This document shows, piece after piece, positions 1-4,891 of a DNA stretch of 7,023 bases (position 1 is its first letter; the number at the start of each line of letters is the position of its first letter). The notes below the pieces were generated by a model that worked only from the letters and a program-made list of their open reading frames with translations, was not told the origin of the DNA and did no database searches. This DNA comes from 13-2-20CM-68-14 sp046733295 (GTDB lineage Bacteria > Actinomycetota > Thermoleophilia > Gaiellales > Gaiellaceae), in contig JBKPOY010000095.1 of NCBI GenBank assembly GCA_046733295.1, positions 1 to 7,023 on the forward strand, given 5' to 3'. A program made the position numbers and the translations under genes.

Positions 1-211
1 CGCGCTTTTTCCCTCGCCCGTCGGATCGGGGCCGCCCGGCCCGGCGCGCCCTGCCCCCGCCTCAGCCGTCACTGTTCAAGCTTGCGCCGCCGCCGGCAGT
101 CCTCGGAGCCCTCGGACACGTTCCACGTTCTTCGGCGCACCGGCTCAGGGGCCGCTGCTCACTCCAGCAGAGCCCGGCAGCTGCTAACGGACGCGACTGG
201 CACTTGTGTCG

Positions 212-247
212 GACGGGCAGGCGGAGAGTCGCTTCTGCCTGCCCGTC
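212..247. other. Strong hairpin, 11-bp perfect stem
   Basis: GACGGGCAGGC at 212-222 is the exact reverse complement of GCCTGCCCGTC at 237-247. The 14-base spacer can add a few more pairs (223-226 with 233-236, including G-T wobbles), leaving a six-base loop. No gene ends nearby and no clear T-run follows on either strand, so a classical terminator is not shown. It could be a terminator of the T-poor type, a structured RNA segment, or a dispersed palindromic repeat. Confidence 0.5.
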
Positions 248-499
248 GCGTTTCACCCGCCTCTCGCGACAGCTGTCCGCCTCGACGTAGGTCAGCGTCC
301 GCACTGATGTTGACGACCACGGGGCCAACATGGCTATGCCACGGAAACTGGCTTAGCGGTTCTGCCGCGATCGGCGGCGACGATCCCTGCGCCGCCGACG
401 GCAGCACGAATGCCCCCGCAGCCAGACCGTGCGGCGGCACCTTGAGAATGCCTTCGCGAAGCTAGGTGTCCACACGAGGACCGCCCCAGTTGCCCGACT

Positions 500-521
500 G
501 CGTCAGTCATCGGGCTGACGC
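500..521. other. Hairpin, 7-bp stem
   Basis: GCGTCAG at 500-506 pairs exactly with CTGACGC at 515-521 around an eight-base loop. A GC-rich tract (CCCGGGGG) follows. There is no T-run and no confidently called gene next to it. The function is unknown. Confidence 0.35.
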
Positions 522-756
522 TCCCGGGGGCCAACGTCCGGACCTAGCGCGAGCTGCCTCGTCGGTTCCCATGACGTGTCATCTCCCGGCTAGGAACGCG
601 CCTCACCCGTGAAGGGAGAAGACCTAAATCCGCGGAGAAGGGCGCGCGCGGGCTCCTTCTGAGCCATTGCTTAGCGCCCGAAATCCTGTGTCGTGCCCGG
701 GAAGTCGGAGAGCAGGCCGCTCCTCCGGCAGGCTCACCTCGGGAGCTCTTTCCTAC

Positions 757-1041
757 TCACATCAGCTCCGGCGTGTGCTGTGGCCGGAATGTCCGCAACG
801 TCTCCCGGTCGGCATCCCGGGCCGCGTCGCCGCCTACGGCATTGCCGCACGGACAATGGACATCGCCCTCGGCGTCCGCCGCGAGAATGAGCGCGGTCGG
901 GAAGCGGTGCTTTACGAACGCACGCGCGAGATCGTCTTCGCCTGCGACGTCGAGCTCGTCGCCATGTAGCTGGACGGTCACGATTTCGCGGTGACACGCG
1001 CCGCAGTCGAGGACGGAAAGACGGAGCTCGTACTCTCTCAT
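757..1041 (-). CDS. Small Cys-motif protein, unknown family (94 aa)
   Basis: I do not recognise the family. The protein starts at an ATG (1041-1039) whose A is shared with the TGA stop of the upstream gene (TGATG), an arrangement typical of translational coupling. Codon use from this ATG to the stop is strongly G/C-ending, unlike the upstream extension of the same open frame, which supports the start. Residues 13-17 read CGACH and residues 63-66 read CPCG, so there are four cysteines in two close pairs. This could be a small metal-binding or redox fold, although CxxC plus CxC is not a standard zinc ribbon. The residues between (about 26-58) are acidic and hydrophobic and compatible with a compact alpha/beta fold. 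There is no signal peptide or membrane segment, so it is probably cytoplasmic. Confidence is moderate that the gene is real and nil on its exact function. Confidence 0.6.
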   Translation of the reverse strand: MREYELRLSVLDCGACHREIVTVQLHGDELDVAGEDDLARAFVKHRFPTALILAADAEGDVHCPCGNAVGGDAARDADRETLRTFRPQHTPELM

Positions 1042-1388
1042 CAAGCCTGGGGCCAGGGTTCGGGATCGGAGCGAAGATCCCGTTCGATCCGATCGGCCTG
1101 CATGCGGATCCACCGCCCGTACTCGACGCTCGAATGAGCGACGACTTCGCGCTCGATGCGTGCGGCCTCGATCAGCGCAAGGTCGAGCAGCTTGTTCCGC
1201 GCCTCGCCTTCGCCCCAACTGACGATCCAGGTGTCGCCCTCACGTCGCACGCGCAACAGACGGCCGTCCGGAGTGGTCGTGATCGCTTGTCTCGTCTGCG
1301 CCTCTCGCTCAGTTTCACCCGGCCTAAAGACCGGGCCCCGCGGGAGGGCCGCACTCCCTTCCGTAATGAGACGCCCTGTAGCGACCAA
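1041..1388 (-). CDS. Hypothetical protein, unknown family (up to 115 aa)
   Basis: I do not recognise the family. From about residue 40 the sequence looks like a true protein. DGRLLRVRREGDTWIVSWGE (41-60) suggests two or three beta strands, and a long charged helical stretch follows (about 62-106, including NKLLDLALIEAARIE) up to the C-terminal PWPQA. Codons in this part are strongly G/C-ending. The first 35-40 residues are less certain. The only start codon that opens the whole frame is TTG at 1388, with an in-frame TAG not far upstream, and this part uses more rare codons (ATT, ACA, AGG, AGA). An internal GTG at residue 47 is the next candidate start. The stop overlaps the ATG of the Cys-motif gene by one base, so the two are very likely co-transcribed and coupled. 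Confidence 0.55.
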   Translation of the reverse strand: MVATGRLITEGSAALPRGPVFRPGETEREAQTRQAITTTPDGRLLRVRREGDTWIVSWGEGEARNKLLDLALIEAARIEREVVAHSSVEYGRWIRMQADRIERDLRSDPEPWPQA

Positions 1389-1402
1389 GCCTGCGCTTTG
1401 CC

Positions 1403-1414
1403 AGACCCGGGTCT
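1403..1414. other. 12-bp perfect palindrome
   Basis: AGACCCGGGTCT is fully self-complementary. It lies in the 35-base gap between the cupin-like remnant (ends 1424) and the TTG start of the two-gene unit (1388). The position would suit an operator or an RNA stem, but a single GC-rich dodecamer palindrome can also arise by chance. Confidence 0.25.
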
Positions 1415-1423
1415 AGTGTGTCG

Positions 1424-1612
1424 TCAGGGTGCAGGCGTGAGGCCGTGGCGATTCATCACTGCTGCGATCGCTGGCAGGTCGGGTGGGCCGCCGGCTGCGC
1501 CGCCGAGGATGGCCGCGACCTCGCGGAAGAAGTCGGGGCCGAGAATGCCGGGAGTGCGCAACCAGACCGACACATGATCCACACGCGCGACGGGACGATC
1601 GGCTCGCGAAAC
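1424..1612 (-). pseudogene. C-terminal fragment of a cupin-like protein
   Basis: The open frame gives RPVARVDHVSVWLRTPG followed by GPDFFREVAAILGG, then a Gly/Pro linker (GGPPDLPAIAAV) and a last helix ending RHGLTPAP. This resembles the tail of actinobacterial single-domain cupin proteins: the last beta strand of the barrel, an FFRE helix, then a PPD-linker and an R(H/Y)GL end. The metal-binding His/Glu motifs of the cupin barrel should lie upstream and are absent. Directly before the fragment the frame has a TGA (1613-1615), and none of the three minus-strand frames upstream continues a cupin. The gene therefore looks broken at about 1610-1615, probably by an insertion or deletion junction. 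A GTG at 1582 could start a peptide of about 52 residues, but no binding site argues for it. The cupin assignment is a family-style match by eye. Confidence 0.5.
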
Positions 1613-1819
1613 TCACACGAACGAGGCGATCCGAAGAAGCGCGGCTAGCGCGGCTCGACCCGCGGAAGAGAGCGGGGCAAGCATCGTCACGACTTCGTGC
1701 TGGCGGCGGAGATAGCTAACCCCCCGGGCAACCGTCGCCGTAATCAGCTCAGACGGACGTCGAAGCCGCGCGACTGTTTGATGATCAACGGCTTCAAGAG
1801 CGGCAACAAATCTGAGCAT
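1613..1819 (-). CDS. Doubtful small ORF (68 aa)
   Basis: I do not recognise it. It starts with ATG at 1819, preceded by GAGGGG about eight bases upstream, a good ribosome binding site. The protein is Ala/Leu/Val/Arg rich and probably mostly helical, starting MLRFVAALEAVDHQTVARL and ending LLRIASFV. There is no signal peptide or clear membrane span. It overlaps the end of another candidate ORF (1744-2061) by 76 bases in a different frame, too long for a usual operon overlap. Either one of the two is spurious or they are halves of one frameshifted gene. The stop is immediately followed, in the same frame, by the cupin-like remnant. Confidence 0.3.
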   Translation of the reverse strand: MLRFVAALEAVDHQTVARLRRPSELITATVARGVSYLRRQHEVVTMLAPLSSAGRAALAALLRIASFV

Positions 1820-2061
1820 TCGCTAAGCCCCTCATCAGCGATTAGCCCCAACTCACGGACTGCGCAAACACGCTCGGGCTCCCAGACGTCCGGTGCTAGT
1901 CGAAACGGTTTGAAACCGCCCTGCTGACTCGCGGATCTTCTTGCCGACTCGAATCCCAACTCCATTGCGGTGTCGCCTTGAGCTGGGCATCGCTCCCGCA
2001 GAAGCTCTAAGGGGCGGCCGATGTACGTCTCGGAGGCTAAGGCGACTGGATCTGCGGCCAC
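1744..2061 (-). CDS. Doubtful hypothetical ORF (105 aa)
   Basis: I do not recognise it. The frame opens at a TAG just upstream and begins with GTG at 2061, with no visible Shine-Dalgarno sequence. An ATG about 33 codons in is an alternative start. The sequence has a protein-like mix (for example SETYIGRPLELLRERCPAQG, KPFRLAPDVWEPERV and SDLLPLLKPLIIKQSRGF). However, its codons are much less G/C-ending than those of the other genes in the window (TTA, CTA, TTG, AAA, AGA). That suggests foreign or decaying DNA within the integrated element. It could be cargo of the element, or the front part of a gene whose rear part is the 1613-1819 frame after a frameshift. Confidence 0.3.
   Translation of the reverse strand: MAADPVALASETYIGRPLELLRERCPAQGDTAMELGFESARRSASQQGGFKPFRLAPDVWEPERVCAVRELGLIADEGLSECSDLLPLLKPLIIKQSRGFDVRLS
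1906..1918. other. 13-bp near-perfect palindrome
   Basis: CGGTTT-g-AAACCG is an inverted repeat with a one-base centre. It lies inside the doubtful 1744-2061 reading frame and has the size of an operator half-site pair. Its significance is unknown. Confidence 0.2.
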
Positions 2062-2190
2062 TGGCGACTAACTGTACGTTCGAGCTCCAAGCAGTCTGAG
2101 GGCCGGGCGGCGACCGAGGGCCTGGGGCGCTCCCACGACCCGGCCCGACGCTGAGGCTATGCCGGCGGCCGCAGCGCTGCAATTGGCCCT
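2062..2190. other. Intergenic stretch downstream of the HTH gene
   Basis: There is no gene signal between the doubtful ORF start (2061) and the stop of the helix-turn-helix gene (2191-2193). The stretch holds GC-rich runs (around 2101-2150), and I could not identify a terminator with a T-run for the HTH gene. Confidence 0.35.
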
Positions 2191-2442
2191 TTAGGACGAC
2201 TTCCTCGGTCTACCTCGTCGGAGCGGCAGGTGGTCGCGTCCCCACCGCTCGACATCGACGCCGCGCCAGATCGGGCCGGCCGAAACGCGTCCCAGGGGTT
2301 CGGGGAAGTCCGGGCGCTCGACGTAGCGATACGCGGTCCTCTTCGTAACGCCGAATAGCTCGGCGATCTCGGCGATGCTCGCGAGTTCTTCCGGCGCCAA
2401 CCACGCCGAGGCTACGAGCACCTTCGGACGGGTTTGAACCAT
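2191..2442 (-). CDS. AlpA/excisionase-like helix-turn-helix protein (83 aa)
   Basis: This is a small DNA-binding protein of the winged-HTH type found in AlpA/MerR-like excisionases and phage regulators. Counting from ATG 2442, residues 22-38 (SIAEIAELFGVTKRTAY) form the helix-turn-helix. Residues 43-67 (RPDFPEPLGRVSAGPIW and VDVERW) are the expected wing and end helix. The tail LRRGRPRKSS contains an RGRP core as in AT-hooks. A GTG directly before the ATG (2445) could add one residue. No Shine-Dalgarno sequence precedes either start, and a TANNNT box (TACCTT, minus strand, 2450-2455) sits at the distance expected for a leaderless transcript. It is divergent from the integrase, so it likely acts as directionality factor and/or repressor of the shared promoter region. 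A plain regulator rather than a true excisionase is equally possible. Confidence 0.75.
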   Translation of the reverse strand: MVQTRPKVLVASAWLAPEELASIAEIAELFGVTKRTAYRYVERPDFPEPLGRVSAGPIWRGVDVERWGRDHLPLRRGRPRKSS

Positions 2443-2445
2443 CAC

Positions 2446-2495
2446 AACAAAGGTATCATTGAGGTGACAGATTATTCCGAAACGAAAGGAGCCCG
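2446..2495. promoter_or_regulatory. Divergent promoter region of HTH gene and integrase
   Basis: This 50-base stretch is clearly AT-richer than its surroundings. On the plus strand TATCAT (2454-2459, five of six matches to TATAAT) could be the integrase -10 box, giving a leader of roughly 30 bases. On the minus strand TACCTT (2450-2455) could be the -10 box of the HTH gene, with transcription starting about at its ATG. The two boxes overlap, so polymerase binding would be mutually exclusive. No convincing -35 box was found for either direction, so the assignment is tentative. Confidence 0.35.
2485..2491 (+). promoter_or_regulatory. Integrase ribosome binding site
   Basis: AAAGGAG lies four bases upstream of the ATG at 2496. 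It is a near-consensus Shine-Dalgarno sequence and fixes the integrase start, in contrast to the divergent HTH gene, which has none. Confidence 0.75.
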
Positions 2496-3761
2496 ATGAG
2501 TCGACCTGCGACAGGACAGGTCATCGAACGGCGTGGTCGACGAGGCCGCATGTTCGCGCTTCGCTTCCGCGCGTACGGGAAGCGGCGATACGTCACCCTC
2601 GGAACGCGTGAGGAAGGTTGGGATCAGGCGCGGGCCGAGCAAGAACTGCAGAACGTCCTCGCTGACGTGCGTCGCGGCATCTGGCGAGAGCCCACGTCGG
2701 TGACCGAAGTCGACGATTCGAGGCCCGAGCCAACGTTCCACGAATTCGCGAGCGAATGGTTCGCGGCGAAGTCGCAGGAGGGACTCGGCGAACGGACGCT
2801 TGATGACTACAAGTGGGCGCTTAGCTACCACCTGCTCCCCTACTTCGGTGAGATGCGCCTCTCGCAGATCACGAAGCGCGATGTCGACGCCTACAAGACG
2901 TTCAAGGCGGCCGAGGGCATCCTCGCGGCGAACACGATCAACAAGACCCTGACGCGGCTCGCACAGATCCTCGAACTCGCGGTTGAGTACGAACTGATCC
3001 CGGCAAACCCAGCCGCTGGTCGGCGCCGCCGGCTCAAGGGCACAAAGCCACGCAGGCCGTGGGTCGAGCCCGAGCAGTTGATGACACTGCTCGACGCAGC
3101 CGAACCTCTACTCGCCGGACGCGGTCGACCGCTTCTCGCTGTGCTCGCGGGTGCCGGGCTTCGCATAGACGAGGCGCTGTCGTTGCAGCGTCGGCACGTC
3201 AACCTCGCCAAGGGCACGCTCGATGTCGAGCGATCGAAGACGGACGCCGGGACGCGCGTTGTCGACTTGACGCCCGCGCTCCGCGACGAGCTCGCCGTCT
3301 GGCTCGACCGGCTCCCGAACAAGACGGCGAACGACCTCGTCTTCCCCACGCTCAAAGGCAAGAAGGACAATCGCCAGAACGTCAGGCGGCGCCTGTTCGT
3401 GACGGCGATCGAGCGAGCGAACAAGCGGCTCGCCGAGCTCGGCATCGAGCCAATCGGCAAAGTCGCACCGCACGGTCTGCGTCGCACGTTCGCCGCACTT
3501 CGCTGCGTCGCGGGCGACGACCCGGCCTACACGGCCGCGCAGATTGGGCACGAGGACGCCGCCTTCACACTCCGCGTCTACACACACGCGGTTAAGCGGC
3601 GGGAGCGCCTGTCGGGCGGAGAGCTACGCGAGTTCAGCCGGGCGCTTGAGTGGGCGCAATGGGCACAAATGGGCACAAATGGCGCGATCGCTGTCGCACC
3701 AGCTCCGGCGATCCATGCCCATGAGGACGAAGAAACCCGCCTCTTGCAGCGGGTTTCCTAG
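2496..3761 (+). CDS. Tyrosine recombinase / phage-type integrase (421 aa)
   Basis: This is a site-specific recombinase that cuts and rejoins attachment sites through a 3'-phosphotyrosine. The layout is complete: an N-terminal arm-binding-like domain with beta strands (about 6-37, GKRRYVTLGT), a core-binding SAM-like domain (about 80-172, HEFASEWFAAK to LIPANPA), and the catalytic domain (about 185-375). All catalytic residues are visible: R223 (AGAGLRIDEAL), K248 (RSKTDAG), H326 and R329 (PHGLRRTF), H352 (IGHEDAAF) and Y362 (LRVYTHAV). Length is normal for actinobacterial phage and island integrases. The ATG has a strong ribosome site. After the catalytic Tyr comes a tail (about 380-421) encoded by a decamer repeat and then by the terminator of the neighbouring tRNA; the TAG stop ends two bases short of the tRNA 3' base. 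This position strongly suggests the tRNA 3' region is its target. The HTH gene upstream is its likely partner. Confidence 0.95.
   Translation: MSRPATGQVIERRGRRGRMFALRFRAYGKRRYVTLGTREEGWDQARAEQELQNVLADVRRGIWREPTSVTEVDDSRPEPTFHEFASEWFAAKSQEGLGERTLDDYKWALSYHLLPYFGEMRLSQITKRDVDAYKTFKAAEGILAANTINKTLTRLAQILELAVEYELIPANPAAGRRRRLKGTKPRRPWVEPEQLMTLLDAAEPLLAGRGRPLLAVLAGAGLRIDEALSLQRRHVNLAKGTLDVERSKTDAGTRVVDLTPALRDELAVWLDRLPNKTANDLVFPTLKGKKDNRQNVRRRLFVTAIERANKRLAELGIEPIGKVAPHGLRRTFAALRCVAGDDPAYTAAQIGHEDAAFTLRVYTHAVKRRERLSGGELREFSRALEWAQWAQMGTNGAIAVAPAPAIHAHEDEETRLLQRVS
3651..3680 (+). repeat. Tandem decamer repeat inside the integrase 3' end
   Basis: TGGGCACAAA occurs twice in direct succession (3660-3669 and 3670-3679). 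It is preceded by the imperfect copy TGGGCGCAA (3651-3659) and followed by a TGG start of a further degenerate copy. The repeats encode the WAQWAQMGTNG segment after the catalytic domain. They lie about 80-110 bases from the tRNA 3' end, a position suited to arm-type binding sites of the integrase or its accessory protein. That role is inferred; a coding repeat or slippage product is the alternative. Confidence 0.7.
3732..3757 (-). terminator. Terminator of the tRNA-Val gene
   Basis: GAAACCCGC (3732-3740) pairs perfectly with GCGGGTTTC (3749-3757), a nine-base-pair stem with an eight-base loop. Read on the minus strand it starts six bases after the last tRNA base and ends in GGGTTTCTTC, a short T-rich tail, as expected for Rho-independent termination of the tRNA transcript. 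The same bases encode the last residues of the convergent integrase, so the hairpin may also end the integrase mRNA. Confidence 0.7.
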
Positions 3762-3810
3762 GTGGGCGGTACTGGGCTCGAACCAGTGACCCCCAGCTTG
3801 TCGAGCTGGT
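3757..3810. other. Probable attachment site (attR/attL) at tRNA 3' half
   Basis: Tyrosine recombinases commonly use the 3' half of a tRNA gene, from the anticodon or T loop to the 3' end, as core site, and the integrase gene usually lies right next to it. Here the integrase stop lies two bases from the tRNA 3' base, so the crossover site should lie within roughly this interval. The element would extend to lower coordinates. I did not find the expected second copy of the tRNA 3' end in 1-2490, so the other end would lie outside the window or has decayed. The limits given are approximate. Confidence 0.4.
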
Positions 3811-3835
3811 GCTCTCCCAACTGAGCTAACCGCCC
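3763..3835 (-). tRNA. tRNA-Val (anticodon GAC)
   Basis: The 73-base gene folds as a full cloverleaf. The acceptor stem is GGGCGGT/ACCGCCC with discriminator A (3763), the D arm is GCTC/GAGC, the anticodon stem is CCAGC/GCTGG, the variable loop is five bases, and the T arm is ACTGG-TTCGAAC-CCAGT. The anticodon is GAC, read as valine for GUC/GUU codons. The anticodon loop reads TCGACAA, so position 33 is C instead of the nearly invariant U. After the discriminator come CC and then T, so the CCA end is not fully encoded. A weak -10-like TAAACT lies upstream (minus strand, 3848-3853) without a clear -35. A strong terminator follows. The integrase gene abuts the 3' end, marking this tRNA as the probable integration target. 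Confidence 0.95.
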
Positions 3836-3870
3836 GGGTCGAGCCGCAGTTTAGCCGGTTTGGCAGCCGC

Positions 3871-3887
3871 CTCTCTCGCCGAGAGAG
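3871..3887. other. Hairpin between oxidoreductase gene and tRNA
   Basis: CTCTCTC (3871-3877) pairs exactly with GAGAGAG (3881-3887) around a three-base loop. It lies 17 bases after the oxidoreductase stop and 36 bases before the tRNA 5' end, on the path of a minus-strand transcript. No T-run follows on either strand. It could weaken read-through from the polysaccharide genes or be a processing site for a tRNA precursor. Confidence 0.4.
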
Positions 3888-3903
3888 TGTACGCCGGGCG
3901 CGT

Positions 3904-4872
3904 TTACCGGACTGGCCCGGCACTTTCCGCCGAGCGGTACAGCGTCTCGATCGCCCGCGCCTGGCCGACCGCGTCGTCGCGGCCGAGCAGCAGGGGCGCC
4001 TCGCCCCGGATCGCCGCACTCACGTTCTCCAGCTCGAGGAGGTACGAGCTCACGGCCGAGACGGCGATTTGCTCGGGCTCGGCGCCCTCGCGACGGATCT
4101 CGATCCCGGGCACCCGGATCGTCCACGGATCGAGGACGAAGAGGCTTCCCGCCTCCCCGACTACCTCGAGCTCGGCCCGGAAGGGAAGCACGAACGCGCA
4201 GTCGAAGTGCCCCACGACTTCGTTCTCGAAAGCGGCCGTGGCCACGAAGGAGACGTCGACACCGGTTGGGCCGACGGTCTGCTCGCCGGACAGCCTCACC
4301 GGCTCGCCGGCCAGCAGCCGCAGCGCGCTCAGGCAGTAGCAGCCGAGATCCATCAGCGCGCCTCCCTCGAGGTCGGCGCTCAGGCGGACGTTGCCGGGGT
4401 CGGTGAGAACGAAGCTGAACCCGGCCCGGACGAGGCGTAGCCGCCCGATTGCACCAGCCTCGACGAGCTCGGCGAGCTTCGCCGCCTGCGGATGATGGCG
4501 CCACATGAACCCTTCGGAGAGCACGAGCTGTTTGGAAGCTGCGAGGCCGAATAGCTCCTCGACCTCGTGCTGCCTCCGCGAGAGTGGCTTCTCGACGAGC
4601 ACGTGCTTGCCGGCTTCGAGCGCGCGCGTCGCCCACTCCACGTGCATGCGGTTCGGCAGCGAGACGTAGACGGCCTCGACGCCTGGGTCGGCGAGGAGGT
4701 CGTCATAGCTTCCGTGAACGCGCTCGATGCCGTGCTCGCGTGCGTACGCCTCGGCACGAGCCCGGTCGCGGCTGGCGACCGCGGCCACGTCCGCGGCGTC
4801 GCTCTGACGCGCCCCGGCGAGGATCTCGTCGTTGATCCGGGCGGTCGAAAGCAGACCCCAGGACACGGACAT
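3904..4872 (-). CDS. Gfo/Idh/MocA-family NAD(P)-dependent oxidoreductase (322 aa)
   Basis: This is a soluble dehydrogenase acting on a sugar or related polyol. The N-terminal Rossmann fold begins at WGLLSTARIND (5-15), the nucleotide-binding turn of this family. The segment VEAVYVSLPN (65-74) and the hallmark EKPLS (94-98) follow. The C-terminal sheet domain starts around residue 120 (EGFMWRHHP). The motif GGALMDLGCYCLSALRL (170-186) is the variant typical of the D-xylose dehydrogenase / dihydrodiol dehydrogenase-like branch, with GCYC where many relatives have GxHxxD. Length is normal. The ATG start fits the family N-terminus, although the upstream ribosome site is weak. It lies 19 bases after the stop of the small membrane protein and is probably in its operon, so its substrate may be a sugar intermediate of the surface polysaccharide. 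Substrate specificity cannot be read from the sequence. Confidence 0.9.
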   Translation of the reverse strand: MSVSWGLLSTARINDEILAGARQSDAADVAAVASRDRARAEAYAREHGIERVHGSYDDLLADPGVEAVYVSLPNRMHVEWATRALEAGKHVLVEKPLSRRQHEVEELFGLAASKQLVLSEGFMWRHHPQAAKLAELVEAGAIGRLRLVRAGFSFVLTDPGNVRLSADLEGGALMDLGCYCLSALRLLAGEPVRLSGEQTVGPTGVDVSFVATAAFENEVVGHFDCAFVLPFRAELEVVGEAGSLFVLDPWTIRVPGIEIRREGAEPEQIAVSAVSSYLLELENVSAAIRGEAPLLLGRDDAVGQARAIETLYRSAESAGPVR

Positions 4873-4891
4873 GCGCGCTACCGCGGAAGAG

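Larger units (their letters stand above)
1..756. other. Region without a convincing gene
   Basis: No reading frame here looks like a protein on either strand. The longer open frames (for example 82-465 plus and 159-440 minus) are rich in Arg, Ser, Pro and Ala in the way GC-rich noncoding frames are. They show no family motif and no convincing ribosome binding site. What is visible is a set of hairpins (212-247 and 500-521), a short inverted repeat ATGAC-gt-GTCAT at 571-582, and purine-rich stretches around 610-645. The region may be intergenic, a decayed gene, or the inner part of an integrated element. Confidence 0.5.

Noticed and set aside
82..465. A 127-residue plus-strand ORF in the left region
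   Set aside because: Low-complexity Arg/Ser/Ala/Pro composition, no ribosome site, and interrupted by the strong hairpin at 212-247; no family resemblance.
1041..1218. Upstream extension of the Cys-motif protein (a 153-residue frame starting at 1218)
   Set aside because: The extension is Arg-rich and overlaps the better-supported 115-residue gene in another frame. The TGATG overlap and codon use favour the ATG at 1041.
1..2490. A second copy of the tRNA-Val 3' end (other attachment site)
   Set aside because: I read through the region on both strands for the T-arm/acceptor sequence and the terminator stem and found no convincing copy. An exact computed search over the flanking genome is still needed.
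2446..2495. Riboswitch or structured leader before the integrase
   Set aside because: The space is only 50 bases and no stable stem was visible; ordinary divergent promoters explain it better.
3108..3587. Antisense frames within the integrase (also 2891-3487)
   Set aside because: The integrase on the plus strand has all catalytic residues in order; the opposite frames show no motif.
3851..4636. A 261-residue minus-strand frame overlapping the oxidoreductase gene
   Set aside because: It is out of frame with the well-supported oxidoreductase and consists mainly of Arg/Ala/Gly/Pro, a shadow reading.
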